From: G001797105 sp964528155
Lineage (GTDB): Bacteria > Chloroflexota > Anaerolineae > Anaerolineales > E44-bin32
NCBI GenBank assembly: GCA_964528155.1
Contig: CAZGRL010000004.1
Location: forward strand, 37,400 to 101,399
Length of the DNA: 64,000 nucleotides
Direction of reading: 5' to 3'
In this document: piece by piece, positions 24,733 through 33,591 of the stretch
Position numbering within the stretch: position 1 is the stretch's first letter
Layout: the number at the start of each line of letters is the position of its first letter
The notes under the pieces: generated by a model
Told to the model about the DNA's origin: nothing
Database searches by the model: none
What the model saw: the letters and a program-made list of their open reading frames with translations, nothing else
Translations under genes and position numbers: made by a program

Positions 24733-24841
24733 GACGAACGAGGGACGAAAAGCAACTGTCGACTGCCGAGGTTGATAGTGGGTCTTTCGCCGCCGGTCAC
24801 GCCCCGGCTCGGTCCGTACGTCGCATAAGGAGTTGCCCGCT

Positions 24842-25180
24842 GTGAGTCGTCTGCTCGTGGTCACGCGCCCCACTCTGGTGTGCGGCTTTCACCTGGCCGG
24901 GGTGGAAGCGTTCCTGGCTGAAGACGCGGAAGAGGCGGAGGACATCGTCGCCAGATGGCTAGACTCTGGCGAGTCAGGTCTGATCGCCATCGACGATGGG
25001 TTGATCGCCGGATTCGACCCGGCCTTCCGACGAAGGTTGGAGGCCGCCGAACACATGCCTCATCTGGCCATTCCGGGCGGCGAACCGCTGGCGCCGGGCG
25101 CGTCGCGCCGACGCCGTATCGCCGAGTTAATTCGGAGAGCGGTCGGGTTCCATATCACCTTTCAGGGAGAAGAGACGTAG
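24842..25180 (+). CDS. ntpF: V/A-type ATPase subunit F
   Basis: This protein of about 112 residues belongs to the central stalk (SRLLVVTRPTLVCGFHLAGV, SGLIAIDDGLIAGFDPAF). A GTG at 24842 follows AAGGAG by about ten bases; the TTG at 24833 is too close to that site. The 109 bases after subunit C hold no gene. Subunit A follows 14 bases later. Confidence 0.88.
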   Translation: MSRLLVVTRPTLVCGFHLAGVEAFLAEDAEEAEDIVARWLDSGESGLIAIDDGLIAGFDPAFRRRLEAAEHMPHLAIPGGEPLAPGASRRRRIAELIRRAVGFHITFQGEET

Positions 25181-25194
25181 AGAGAGGCATCGCT

Positions 25195-26997
25195 ATGGAA
25201 GAGTCGGTGGGCCATCCGGGCAGGACCACACGCGTGGCGGGGCCCGTCGTGGCAGCCGTCGGGCTGAAAGATGTGCGGCTGTACGATGTGGTGCGCGTTG
25301 GCGAACTCGGGCTTATCGGCGAGGTGATCCGGCTCAGCGGTGAGCTGGCGACGATTCAAGTCTACGAGGACACGAGCGGGCTGAAGATCGGCGAGCCGGT
25401 GATCAACACAGGCGCACCGCTCGTCACCGATCTGGGGCCCGGTTTGCTGGGTCGCGTCTACGATGGATTGCAGCGCCCGCTCGAAGACTTGGCCGCGGCG
25501 ACGGGGCATTTTCTCGAACGCGGCTTGGAGGCTTCGCCATTGCCTCCAGAAGAGCGCTGGTCCTTCCAGCCTTGCGTGACTCGTGGGCAGCAGGTGGAGC
25601 CGGGCGATATCTTCGGTGTCGTACCGGAGAGCCAGACCATCGAACATCGCTTGATGGTTCCGCCGGGCGTGAGCGGGCGCGTGGTCGAGATTCGCACGGG
25701 CGAGTTCACCGTGCAGGAACCCGTCGTTGTGATCGAGGTCGGCGGCGATGGCAGAATGGCCCAGCGCCAGCTCACATTGATCCAGCAGTGGCCTGTTCGC
25801 CGTCCGCGGCCCTATCACGCCAAACTCGACCCCGATGAGCCACTCATCACCGGGACACGCATCATCGATACGTTCTTCCCTGTCGCCAAAGGCGGCGCGG
25901 CGATCATTCCTGGCGGGTTCGGCACGGGGAAGACTGTCACCGAACAGTCATTGGCTCGCTGGGCGGAAGCCGACGTCGTCGTCTACGTGGGTTGCGGCGA
26001 GCGCGGCAATGAAATGACCGAGGTTCTCGAAGAATTCCCTACGCTTGAAGACCCGCGCCACGGCGCGCCACTAATGGCTCGCACGATCCTGATCGCCAAC
26101 ACATCCAACATGCCCGTCGCCGCGCGCGAAGCGAGCATCTACACTGGAATCACCATCGCGGAGTACTATCGCGACATGGGCTACGATGTGCTGCTGCTGT
26201 CCGACAGCACATCGCGCTGGGGTGAAGCATTGCGCGAAATATCCGGGCGACTGGAGGAGATGCCTGGCGAGGAAGGCTATCCGGCCTATCTGGCTACGCG
26301 CCTCTCCGAGTTTTACGAGCGTTCAGGGCGCGTGGCATGTCTGGGATCCAACGGCCAAGCGCGTTCGGGCTCGGTGACGGTCGTCGGCGCCGTCTCGCCT
26401 CCAGGCGGCGATTTCTCCGAGCCGATGACGCAGAACTCGCTTCGCGTCGCCGGCACCTTCTGGGCGCTGGACTACGACCTATCGCGTCGCCGCCACTTCC
26501 CGGCGATCAACTGGACACGCAGTTACACGCTGTATAACCTGCGCCCCTGGTACGCCACTGCGGTCGAAGCGGACTGGAACGATCTCGTGCGCGCGGCGAT
26601 GGCGCTGCTCCAGTCTGAAGTCGAACTGCTGGAGATCGTACAGTTGGTGGGGCCCGACGCGCTGGCCGAGTCACAACGGGCAGTCCTGACTGTGGCTCGC
26701 ATGCTGCGAGAGGACTTCCTGCAGCAGTCGGCCTACCACGACATCGACCGCTTCTGCCCTCTGCACAAGGCCTACTGGATGCTTCGCGCAATCATGAGCT
26801 TCCACCACGGCACTACCACCGCGCTGGAGGCCGGCGCCTCGCTCGAGCGCATCACTGCGCTCCCGGTCTCCGTCGAGATCGCGCGCATGAAGGAGTGCCC
26901 GGCCGAGGATGCCACCGTCAGGCTGCAGAGGCTCATCGAAACGATCCAGTCGGAGTTTGAAGAGCTGGGGAAAGGCATGAAGAAGCCTGCGCCATGA
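25195..26997 (+). CDS. ntpA: V/A-type ATPase catalytic subunit A
   Basis: This 600-residue protein is the ATP-hydrolysing or ATP-synthesising subunit. The P-loop GGFGTGKT and the bulge region typical of A subunits are present, with the catalytic GERGNEMTEVLEEFP and LLLSDSTSRWGEALREISGR. The ATG at 25195 has an AGAGAGG site; the open frame from 24955 overlaps subunit F and is a shadow. Its stop overlaps the subunit B start as ATGA. Confidence 0.97.
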   Translation: MEESVGHPGRTTRVAGPVVAAVGLKDVRLYDVVRVGELGLIGEVIRLSGELATIQVYEDTSGLKIGEPVINTGAPLVTDLGPGLLGRVYDGLQRPLEDLAAATGHFLERGLEASPLPPEERWSFQPCVTRGQQVEPGDIFGVVPESQTIEHRLMVPPGVSGRVVEIRTGEFTVQEPVVVIEVGGDGRMAQRQLTLIQQWPVRRPRPYHAKLDPDEPLITGTRIIDTFFPVAKGGAAIIPGGFGTGKTVTEQSLARWAEADVVVYVGCGERGNEMTEVLEEFPTLEDPRHGAPLMARTILIANTSNMPVAAREASIYTGITIAEYYRDMGYDVLLLSDSTSRWGEALREISGRLEEMPGEEGYPAYLATRLSEFYERSGRVACLGSNGQARSGSVTVVGAVSPPGGDFSEPMTQNSLRVAGTFWALDYDLSRRRHFPAINWTRSYTLYNLRPWYATAVEADWNDLVRAAMALLQSEVELLEIVQLVGPDALAESQRAVLTVARMLREDFLQQSAYHDIDRFCPLHKAYWMLRAIMSFHHGTTTALEAGASLERITALPVSVEIARMKECPAEDATVRLQRLIETIQSEFEELGKGMKKPAP

Positions 26998-28439
26998 CTG
27001 TCCGCACTACGCCGTCGTTCGTCACGAAGGAATACCGAACGCTCTCACGCATTAGCGGACCACTCATCTTCGCCGAACGGATTCGAGACGTCGCGTATGG
27101 CGAGATCGTGGAGATCACCGGACCGGATGGCGAATGCCGTCTCGGGCAGGTGCTCGAGGTGGACCGTAGCCTGGGGATCGTCCAGGTGTTCGCCGGGACG
27201 GGCGGGCTCGATCTGGCTCGGACTCGCCTCCACTTCACGGGCGATGTAGCGCGGCTGGATGTGTCACTCTCAATCCTCGGCCGGGTCCTGAATGGCGCCG
27301 GCCAACCCATCGACGGCGGTCCGCCGATCATCATGGAAGCGTCGCCGAGTATCAGCGGTCTCCCCATCAACCCGGCGGTACGCACCCATCCCAGCGAGTT
27401 CATCCAGACCGGCATCTCTGCTATCGATGGGCTCAACACGCTCTCACGCGGACAGAAGTTGCCGATCTTCTCCGGCGCGGGCCTTCCGGCCAGCGAACTT
27501 GCCGCTCAGATCGCGGCGCAGGCCCGGGTGGTAGGCGGTGAGGAAGGTGACGATGCCTTCGCCGTCGTTTTCGCCGCCGTCGGTATCACGCATCGCGAAG
27601 CCTCATTCTTCATGGATCAGTTCCGCGTCAGCGGGGCGATGGACCGCACAGCGCTGTTCATCAACCGCGCCGACGATCCCACCATCGAGCGCTTGCTGAC
27701 CCCGCGTGCCGCACTCACCGCTGCCGAGTACCTGGCCTTTGTCCACGATCGGCACGTGCTCGTCATCCTCACCGATATGACCAACTACTGTGAGGCATTG
27801 CGCGAAGTGGCAGCCGCACGCGAGGAAGTGCCAGGCCGGCGCGGCTATCCCGGGTACATGTACTCCGACCTCGCCAGCCTGTACGAGCGGGCAGGACGAA
27901 TTCGCGGCAAGGCCGGTTCAATCACGCAGCTTGTGATCCTGTCCATGCCTGACGACGACATCACCCACCCCATTCCGGACCTGACCGGCTACATCACCGA
28001 GGGCCAGATCGTCCTAAGCCGCGACCTGCATCGCAAGGGTCTCTATCCGCCTATTGATGTGCTGCCTTCGCTGTCGCGATTGATGAACGCAGGCATCGGC
28101 GAGGGGAAGACGCGCGCCGATCATCGCGCGGTCGCCGACCAGCTCTACGCCCTCTACGCCCAGGGCCGCGATCTGCGCCGCCTGGTCGCCATCATCGGCG
28201 AGGCGGCCCTGTCCGCCGAAGATCGCCGCGTGCTGGCATTCGCCGACCGTTTCGAGAACGATTTCATCGGTCAGGGAACGGCCAATCGCTCAGTCGAAGA
28301 GACATTGTCGCTGGCGTGGGATCTACTGGGGATCATGCCGGCCGGCGCGCTGAAACGGATCCCCCAGAAGTACATTGAGAAGTATCACGCCTCAAGTCAT
28401 CAACACATCCAGCGTGACGCGATGGGCGAGAAGCAGTAG
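26994..28439 (+). CDS. ntpB: V/A-type ATPase regulatory subunit B
   Basis: This 481-residue subunit alternates with A in the hexamer. It has the B-type sequence SAIDGLNTLSRGQKLPIFSG, AVVFAAVGITHREASFFMDQ and GSITQLVILSMPDDDITHPI, and lacks a catalytic P-loop as expected. The ATGA overlap with A shows coupled translation. Subunit D begins 5 bases after its stop. Confidence 0.97.
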   Translation: MTVRTTPSFVTKEYRTLSRISGPLIFAERIRDVAYGEIVEITGPDGECRLGQVLEVDRSLGIVQVFAGTGGLDLARTRLHFTGDVARLDVSLSILGRVLNGAGQPIDGGPPIIMEASPSISGLPINPAVRTHPSEFIQTGISAIDGLNTLSRGQKLPIFSGAGLPASELAAQIAAQARVVGGEEGDDAFAVVFAAVGITHREASFFMDQFRVSGAMDRTALFINRADDPTIERLLTPRAALTAAEYLAFVHDRHVLVILTDMTNYCEALREVAAAREEVPGRRGYPGYMYSDLASLYERAGRIRGKAGSITQLVILSMPDDDITHPIPDLTGYITEGQIVLSRDLHRKGLYPPIDVLPSLSRLMNAGIGEGKTRADHRAVADQLYALYAQGRDLRRLVAIIGEAALSAEDRRVLAFADRFENDFIGQGTANRSVEETLSLAWDLLGIMPAGALKRIPQKYIEKYHASSHQHIQRDAMGEKQ

Positions 28440-28444
28440 ACGAC

Positions 28445-29098
28445 ATGTACAGGGTATCGACCACGCGTATGGAATTGCTGGCCAAGAAGGCGCAGATCGC
28501 GCTGGCGACGCAAGGTCAGGGGCTTCTCGAACAGAAGCGTACTGCCCTGCTGCGCGAACTCATGCGCGTGGCTGATCGCGTCATGATCAGCAGCGGTGCG
28601 CTGCAGCAAGCAGCTGCCGAAGCGCGCTGGGCGCTGGCGCGCGCCGAAGCTGTGGCCGGGACGGAGGCCGTTCGTTCGGCGGCGATGGCCACGCGCGGCG
28701 AGCTGCCCATCGAGATACAGGCGGCCAATGTGATGGGCGTGCACGTCCCCGTCATCGAGCAGAGGCGGGTCTCGCGGTCCCCGCTTGGGCGCGGTTACTC
28801 GATCACCGGAACCTCTGTGACTATCGACGAGACCGCCGCCGCATTCGAAGCCGAAGTCGACAGCGTGATCGAGCTCGCCGAAAGCGAATTGCGCCTGACG
28901 CGCATTGCGGCCGAGATTCAGCGCACCTCGCGCCGCGCCAACGCGCTGGAGCACGTTCTCATCCCACGACTGGTGGCCGAGCGCGATTACATCCAGATGG
29001 CTCTCGACGAGCGCGAGCGCGCCGATCACTTCCGCCTCAAGCGCGTCAAACAGGTTCGTCAACGTAGGCCTTCGTCTGCCTTCACCCGCGCTCCCTAG
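28445..29098 (+). CDS. ntpD: V/A-type ATPase rotor subunit D
   Basis: This 217-residue protein forms the long antiparallel coiled coil of the central rotor: TTRMELLAKKAQIALATQGQ and LLEQKRTALLRELMR at the N-terminus, and RRANALEHVLIPRLVAERDY at the C-terminus, the diagnostic subunit D end. It closes the operon. No clear terminator follows. Confidence 0.95.
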   Translation: MYRVSTTRMELLAKKAQIALATQGQGLLEQKRTALLRELMRVADRVMISSGALQQAAAEARWALARAEAVAGTEAVRSAAMATRGELPIEIQAANVMGVHVPVIEQRRVSRSPLGRGYSITGTSVTIDETAAAFEAEVDSVIELAESELRLTRIAAEIQRTSRRANALEHVLIPRLVAERDYIQMALDERERADHFRLKRVKQVRQRRPSSAFTRAP

Positions 29099-29563
29099 CT
29101 GAGGACTTTCACGGGGTTGAGGCGGTCGTGAGCGCCTGTACGCCCTTTGATGTGCTCAAGACAGACCCGCTCCAATCGAGATCACCAGAACGCCCCATGG
29201 CATGGGGGATCCTTTCTCGGGACGGCAACCCAGTCGGCCTGCAATTCCCGGCCGCGTCGGCTAGAGAATCTCCACACAACTCCCAAGTTGCGGCACCTTC
29301 GGCAAGATCAAGCGGCGGTCTCCTCCCCAACATTCCGTTGGCGGGAGGCCTCGAATCGGTAAGTTGTGGGGTCGAGTCCCGCCGGGGGCGCCTGGAATTC
29401 AGGAGGCAACTGGCGGTTGTCGGAGAAGAGCACCGCTCATCGTGAGGTTGGGGCTCCTCCGTGGAGGAGATCGGGCAAGATGACCGCGAAGTCCGCCGCT
29501 TCAGGTGAAGACAGCTGCGAGTTCTCAACCAGCGAGCTAGCGGCAGCTGTTTGAGTCTCGCCT
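29099..29563. other. Intergenic region with a tRNA-3'-end-like motif
   Basis: No gene was recognised. At 29349-29393 it contains a sequence like the 3' half of a tRNA (T-arm GTGGG-GTCGAGT-CCCGC then CGGGGGCG). A matching 5' half and anticodon arm are missing. Confidence 0.55.
29372..29395 (+). repeat. Degenerate tRNA-3'-end-like repeat, copy A
   Basis: This 24-base sequence (TCGAGTCCCGCCGGGGGC, then GCCTGG) differs by one base from copy B at 31240. The wider stretch 29349-29393 aligns with copy D at 33212-33255, starting with CCTCGAATC in both. A T-stem can form, but no cloverleaf. Confidence 0.6.
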
Positions 29564-30643
29564 TCAGTTCCGCGGGCGCTCCAAAGGGCTCCCCTTCTTC
29601 GCCACATTTCGGAAGACGTCCGTGAGCTTCATCTCGGCGAGCCGAATCGACTGCGGAGCGCCTCCGTCGTCTAGCCACCTTACGAGACGCATCGTATCAC
29701 CATCGATTTCGACGCCCGTGATATCCCCATCTGCGAAGCAGCAACAGCCTGTGTTGAAGTAACATGGCTGCTCCATCTCCAACCCGCGCGTGCTCTGCGG
29801 AACCTTGGCGAACTCCAGCCTCGCCCGCGCGTCTGCAATCTCGTCAGGATTTCCTCCCCTCCGTGCCCCCTCAAGATCTTCCTCAAGATTCTTGAGTCCC
29901 TTGCTGCCAACAAGACCTTCTCGCCCGAAGAAGACCGGATGATGGGTGTGGCCCGCAATGAGGGCCAGTCCCTCTTGCTCGACAGCCCAGTTGTAGAGCG
30001 CAATATTCTGCCTCATTCGGAGTTTCCAGTCCGTGGAAGGCGTGTTCAGATTGATCCCGGTTCTGCGCTGCAAGGGTCGCCAGGCGTGTCTCACGACGAA
30101 TTTCATGAGACCTCCTAGCCGATCGCCTTCAAGCGTGCCCTGGTGACCGTGAACAAGCAGCAGCCGACCGATTTCCCTTCCATCTTCCCGGACAATCAGC
30201 AGCAGGCTCTCGTGGACCTCGATCTCTGGAAATACAGGCTGAAGATACCTGGCAACCAGCCCAATGAATCTCCAGTCGTCGTCGTGGTTACCCCATATGC
30301 GCCAGTACCTTCGCCCATCGTTGTAGAAGGCTCTCTCCAGGCTGAGTGTCTCCGCGTACTTCTCCAAGATCGGACCCGGATCGTCTTCCCAGAGTTCCTC
30401 GGCGTCACCGAGTATTCCGAGCACATAGCCCTTCTCAAAGTAGTAGCCTAGCGCCGCATGATAGGGGCTCTGCGCCGCACCGAAATCATCCGCCGCGTCG
30501 CGGACTCCCTTGTGGAGATCGGAAAGGATGACCAGGCGGTCTTTCCCCAGATCGAAATCCTGCGCGCGGCCCTGCGCATCTCGGAACGCAGTGTCCAGAG
30601 CCTGCTGCACGTGGCGTTGATACGTCTTACTTGGGAAACTCAT
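29564..30643 (-). CDS. Calcineurin-like metallophosphoesterase
   Basis: This 359-residue protein has all five metallophosphoesterase blocks: SDLHKG (DxH), GDAEELW, GNHDDDW, VHGHQG and AGHTHHPVF. The insert near residues 180-215 (MKFVVRHAWRPLQRRTGINL) and the CCCF segment near 310 are unusual, but the fold is clear. The substrate is unknown. It stands alone, convergent with the ATPase operon. Confidence 0.88.
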   Translation of the reverse strand: MSFPSKTYQRHVQQALDTAFRDAQGRAQDFDLGKDRLVILSDLHKGVRDAADDFGAAQSPYHAALGYYFEKGYVLGILGDAEELWEDDPGPILEKYAETLSLERAFYNDGRRYWRIWGNHDDDWRFIGLVARYLQPVFPEIEVHESLLLIVREDGREIGRLLLVHGHQGTLEGDRLGGLMKFVVRHAWRPLQRRTGINLNTPSTDWKLRMRQNIALYNWAVEQEGLALIAGHTHHPVFFGREGLVGSKGLKNLEEDLEGARRGGNPDEIADARARLEFAKVPQSTRGLEMEQPCYFNTGCCCFADGDITGVEIDGDTMRLVRWLDDGGAPQSIRLAEMKLTDVFRNVAKKGSPLERPRN

Positions 30644-31475
30644 GGGATGCCTGCCTTCTCAGAATCGAACAAGGTCTGCGTTGGGCGCTCGCGCCTGCGA
30701 GATTCATGCCCTGGCGAGGGATGCAACAATACCTGGCAACTTTCGCATTCGATGAGGATCGGGGCCCGTCCGGCAGGCCTAGGCTGACGTCTTGCAGGCA
30801 ATGCCACAAGTCTCCGATCTGTGAGGGCGGTCAGCGAGTACTCTCCGGTCGCGCTCGGTCTATCCAGGGTCGTCTGATTTCCGTCCGTCCCGGGTCGAAA
30901 GAGCGGAGGGTCATTTCAGGTGCCCCTGACAGCAGGACGCGTCGCGATCGCTGAGACACCAACTCATTCTCGCGCCATTCGGGCGTGGAGCTTAGTTATC
31001 GTGGAAATGTTGAAGAGACACTCGGCTGGGGGCTCAAATGACCGAAGCTCGGGCCCCGCCTATCGCAGGGCCCGCATTCGTCGCGGCGCGATCACGGACG
31101 CCCGGTCACGCCATCACCGACTTGAGGGCGGCGCCGGTCGGCCACGAAACGACACACAGGCATGCCCCTTGCGCCGGCGACCAGGTCAAACCCCGGAAAT
31201 CCCCACTCGAACAGGAGCCACCAACCTACTCCTCCAGGTTCGAGTCCCGCCGGGGGCCCCTGGCCTATCGCCACCGAGGGAGTAGTAAGGTGGGGCGCGC
31301 GATCCTCTGAATACCCAAGGCATACTAACACTGCGCCATGCAGCCGTGTATGGCCGCCACCGAATGGTTGGCGTTCGGTTCCCACACGTCCAGGGTTGAA
31401 GCAGCCGCCCGGTCTCATGCGGGTTCGATCAGACCAGGATCCGCCGGCGCGTGATTTCGTTCTGGGTGCGCGCGC
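30644..31475. other. Intergenic region, about 830 bases, with tRNA-like copy B
   Basis: Only small shadow-like frames were seen, none with a recognisable product. It contains copy B of the tRNA-3'-end-like repeat and other short T-loop-like words such as CGGGTTCGATC near 31420. Confidence 0.5.
31240..31263 (+). repeat. Degenerate tRNA-3'-end-like repeat, copy B
   Basis: TCGAGTCCCGCCGGGGGC followed by CCCTGG is identical to copy A except for one base. The preceding bases CCAGGT resemble a T-stem but do not pair fully with the following CCCGC. Confidence 0.6.
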
Positions 31476-31919
31476 CTACGCGTGGCTTTCCAGCAATTCC
31501 TTGAGGGTCTGCAGATTGTTTTCCAGGTTTCGTTTCGTCATGCGCTCCACGATAGGCTTGGCCAGGCGGAAGAAGCCCTCGATATTGGCCACGAGCCGCT
31601 GCGTCACCTTCGTTCCGCCGTTCGCCTTCTCGAAGGTGTAGCCGCCTTCGATCTGGAAGGGCGCCTTCGTGCTGCGATAGAAGAACCCCTTGTCTGGGTC
31701 GCAGGTGGTCACTTCCCCTTCCGTTCGGATCTCCCTTCCAAGCATATGCGTGATGTAGCGGTAGGTTGAGCCGATGTCCACGCTGCCCTCGGAGGTCACC
31801 CGGGACTCGATCACGCCGGTCTGCCACTCGGCGTGACCGTTCATGTCTTTGATGAATGTGAATACCTCCCCGATCGGCCGACCAATGACCACTTCGGCAG
31901 TGACTTTGCTCTGTGACAT
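31476..31919 (-). CDS. SRPBCC-family (START/Bet v1-like) lipid-binding protein
   Basis: This 147-residue protein has the SRPBCC pattern: VTAEVVIGRPIGEVFTFIKD, then HAEWQTGVIESRV, and a long C-terminal helix (EGFFRLAKPIVERMTKRNLE). Such proteins bind hydrophobic ligands or act as polyketide cyclase-like proteins. The ATG at 31919 has GGAGAAA upstream; the frame to 31952 is longer but less well supported. It has no operon partner. Confidence 0.85.
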   Translation of the reverse strand: MSQSKVTAEVVIGRPIGEVFTFIKDMNGHAEWQTGVIESRVTSEGSVDIGSTYRYITHMLGREIRTEGEVTTCDPDKGFFYRSTKAPFQIEGGYTFEKANGGTKVTQRLVANIEGFFRLAKPIVERMTKRNLENNLQTLKELLESHA

Positions 31920-32864
31920 CGATGTTTCTCCTTTCCGTTCGGACGGGGGCATGGACAGTCGTTCAGGGTCAGCGGGATCTTCCTCCTCCGCGCAATCTGT
32001 TCAGTGGGAGAGTCGCCTCCAACAAACAAAGCCGCTGGCATAGACCAGGCGGCTTCACTCAGCGAAACATGGATTCGGCCTTCGGCAGGGGTCCGCGTGC
32101 AGTCGTTTCCGAGTGCGTTCGGCTTCCATAGACTATACCAGCATCGGGATGCCGAATCAATCACCCTCCGCCGGTCCGGGTCGACCGAGACCATCACGCG
32201 GCCGGGAGTTACTGGCGAGGACGCGGAGCACGTCGATCCGCGCATTGCTCTTAGCCTGCAGACCGGGGCCATGGAGATCACAGGGCAATGGCCGTCCGGG
32301 CATCGCAGTTAGATAGGCCAGTGAACGGCGATGTTTCTTGTTGATCCACATGGCCCTTGCAGACCGGAATCCTCCGACGTTCAACGGCCCTCGAGTCTGC
32401 AGGTCCTCGCTTCGAGTCCCGCCGGGTGAAGTGGACTCAGAGTTCGGTTTCCCTCCTCGGGAGACCGAACCGTCAGGCGACTCAAGGTAGCCCGCTGTCT
32501 ACCAACCGGCGGCTGCTGCCACATCCCCGGGCTCGCAAGAGCAGAATCGTCGCCGAAAACGCGTTCTCTCCTGGTATGATATGCGAGCTGAAGGCACTCC
32601 AGGCGACGCTCTAGGTTGTTTCGCCGCCCTCGCCCTTGATCCAACCTCCATAGTCCAGGCTTGAGTGCTGATTCTGGGCATCCCCGATCTGACCATCGGC
32701 GAACGCGCCGATTCCTACGCCGCATGTGGGGAACGGGCGACCCAGCCCGGCTGTCCGCGTTGGAGCGCATTCGGGCCCACGATCCACAGGTCCACGCGGG
32801 GTGCGCCAACTCATTTCGTCAAGCCGAGAAGTTCGCCCATTCGTGATCCGGAGGAGAGTCACCG
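31920..32864. other. Intergenic region, about 940 bases, with tRNA-like copy C
   Basis: No gene was recognised. Copy C of the tRNA-like repeat lies at 32412. A frame ending just before the small membrane protein (32661-32846) gives no recognisable product. Confidence 0.45.
32412..32426 (+). repeat. Degenerate tRNA-3'-end-like repeat, copy C
   Basis: TCGAGTCCCGCCGGG matches copies A and B exactly over 15 bases, then diverges. The bases before it (CCCTCGAGTCTGCAGGTC) resemble the anticodon-to-variable-loop part of copies A and D. Confidence 0.5.
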
Positions 32865-33027
32865 ATGATCCAGTTCTTGCGTTCGATCGATCGGGAGGAG
32901 CTGCTGTACAGCGCCCTACTGATCTTCTCGCTCGCCTTCACGTCCGCTGCAGGCCTATATGGCCGCTCGCCACATCTGGGGACACGTAGCGTCCTTCATC
33001 GCACATATGGCTCAGCTGCTCGGCTGA
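32865..33027 (+). pseudogene. Frameshifted copy of a 54-residue single-span membrane protein
   Basis: From the ATG at 32865 (with GGAGGAGAG upstream) the frame reads MIQFLRSIDREELLYSALLI then FSLAFTSAA. An extra base near 32952 (GCAGGCC) moves the homology to the next frame, AYMAARHIWGHVASFIAHMA then QLLG and a stop at 33027. The restored sequence is clearly homologous to the intact protein at 58755-58919, with identical RSIDR, AFTS, H, G, AS and LG positions. No function is known. The shift may be real or an assembly error. Confidence 0.7.
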
Positions 33028-33591
33028 TAAGGCGAACGGCTGCTGTCCGGCGCCATCGGTCGACTCTCGAAAGAACCTCGTAGCCACAGCTTCACGGTGC
33101 TCGTCGCCGGCCTCGAGGTCAAGCAGAAAGTTCCCAGACGGGCAATTGAGACAGGTAACAGCGGCCAGCGTGGCCGACCGCAGTCCGGTGAGCGAAGCAC
33201 CAGCTCGATCACCTCGAATCAGTAGGTCGTGGGTTTGAGCACCGCCGAGGGCGCCAGATGCGCGGCCCGCCCCTCCCCTGACGCCTCCCGTGACGGAGGC
33301 TCTTGTGTCGCTCCTCCAGTCGCACGACCGCGGAGATGTGCATCGGACGAACCCTTAGATCCGCGTGAGCGTTTCGCTTCAGCCCAATGCGCGAACGAGC
33401 AACATCCCGGGAGAGTCACGACCAGATGGGCCGCACCGCTGCCTGCGCTCGCGGCATCGCCGAGGATGCGAGATCGGGGATAACTTGACTCAGGCTGGCG
33501 GGCTCGGGCCCGCCACCAGCGGATGTGCGGCGCGTGGCCGGTTTCGACTTGCGAGGGAGCTCTGCGGCCGGCCTGCCCCACGTCCGACGTG
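33028..33591. other. Intergenic region, about 560 bases, with tRNA-like copy D
   Basis: No gene was recognised. It holds copy D of the tRNA-like repeat and ends at the stop of the MFS gene. Confidence 0.45.
33212..33257 (+). repeat. Degenerate tRNA-3'-half-like repeat, copy D
   Basis: CCTCGAATCAGTAGGTCGTG followed by GGTTTGAGCACCGCCGAGGG and CGCCA resembles the 3' half of a tRNA including a CCA-like end. It aligns with copy A at about four in five bases. The T-stem has a mismatch and the 5' half does not pair, so it is not a functional tRNA. Confidence 0.5.

Noticed and set aside
31092..31418. 108-residue minus-strand ORF across tRNA-like copy B
   Set aside because: The repeated PPAGLEP-type peptide is the usual false translation of tRNA-like sequence; no ribosome site.
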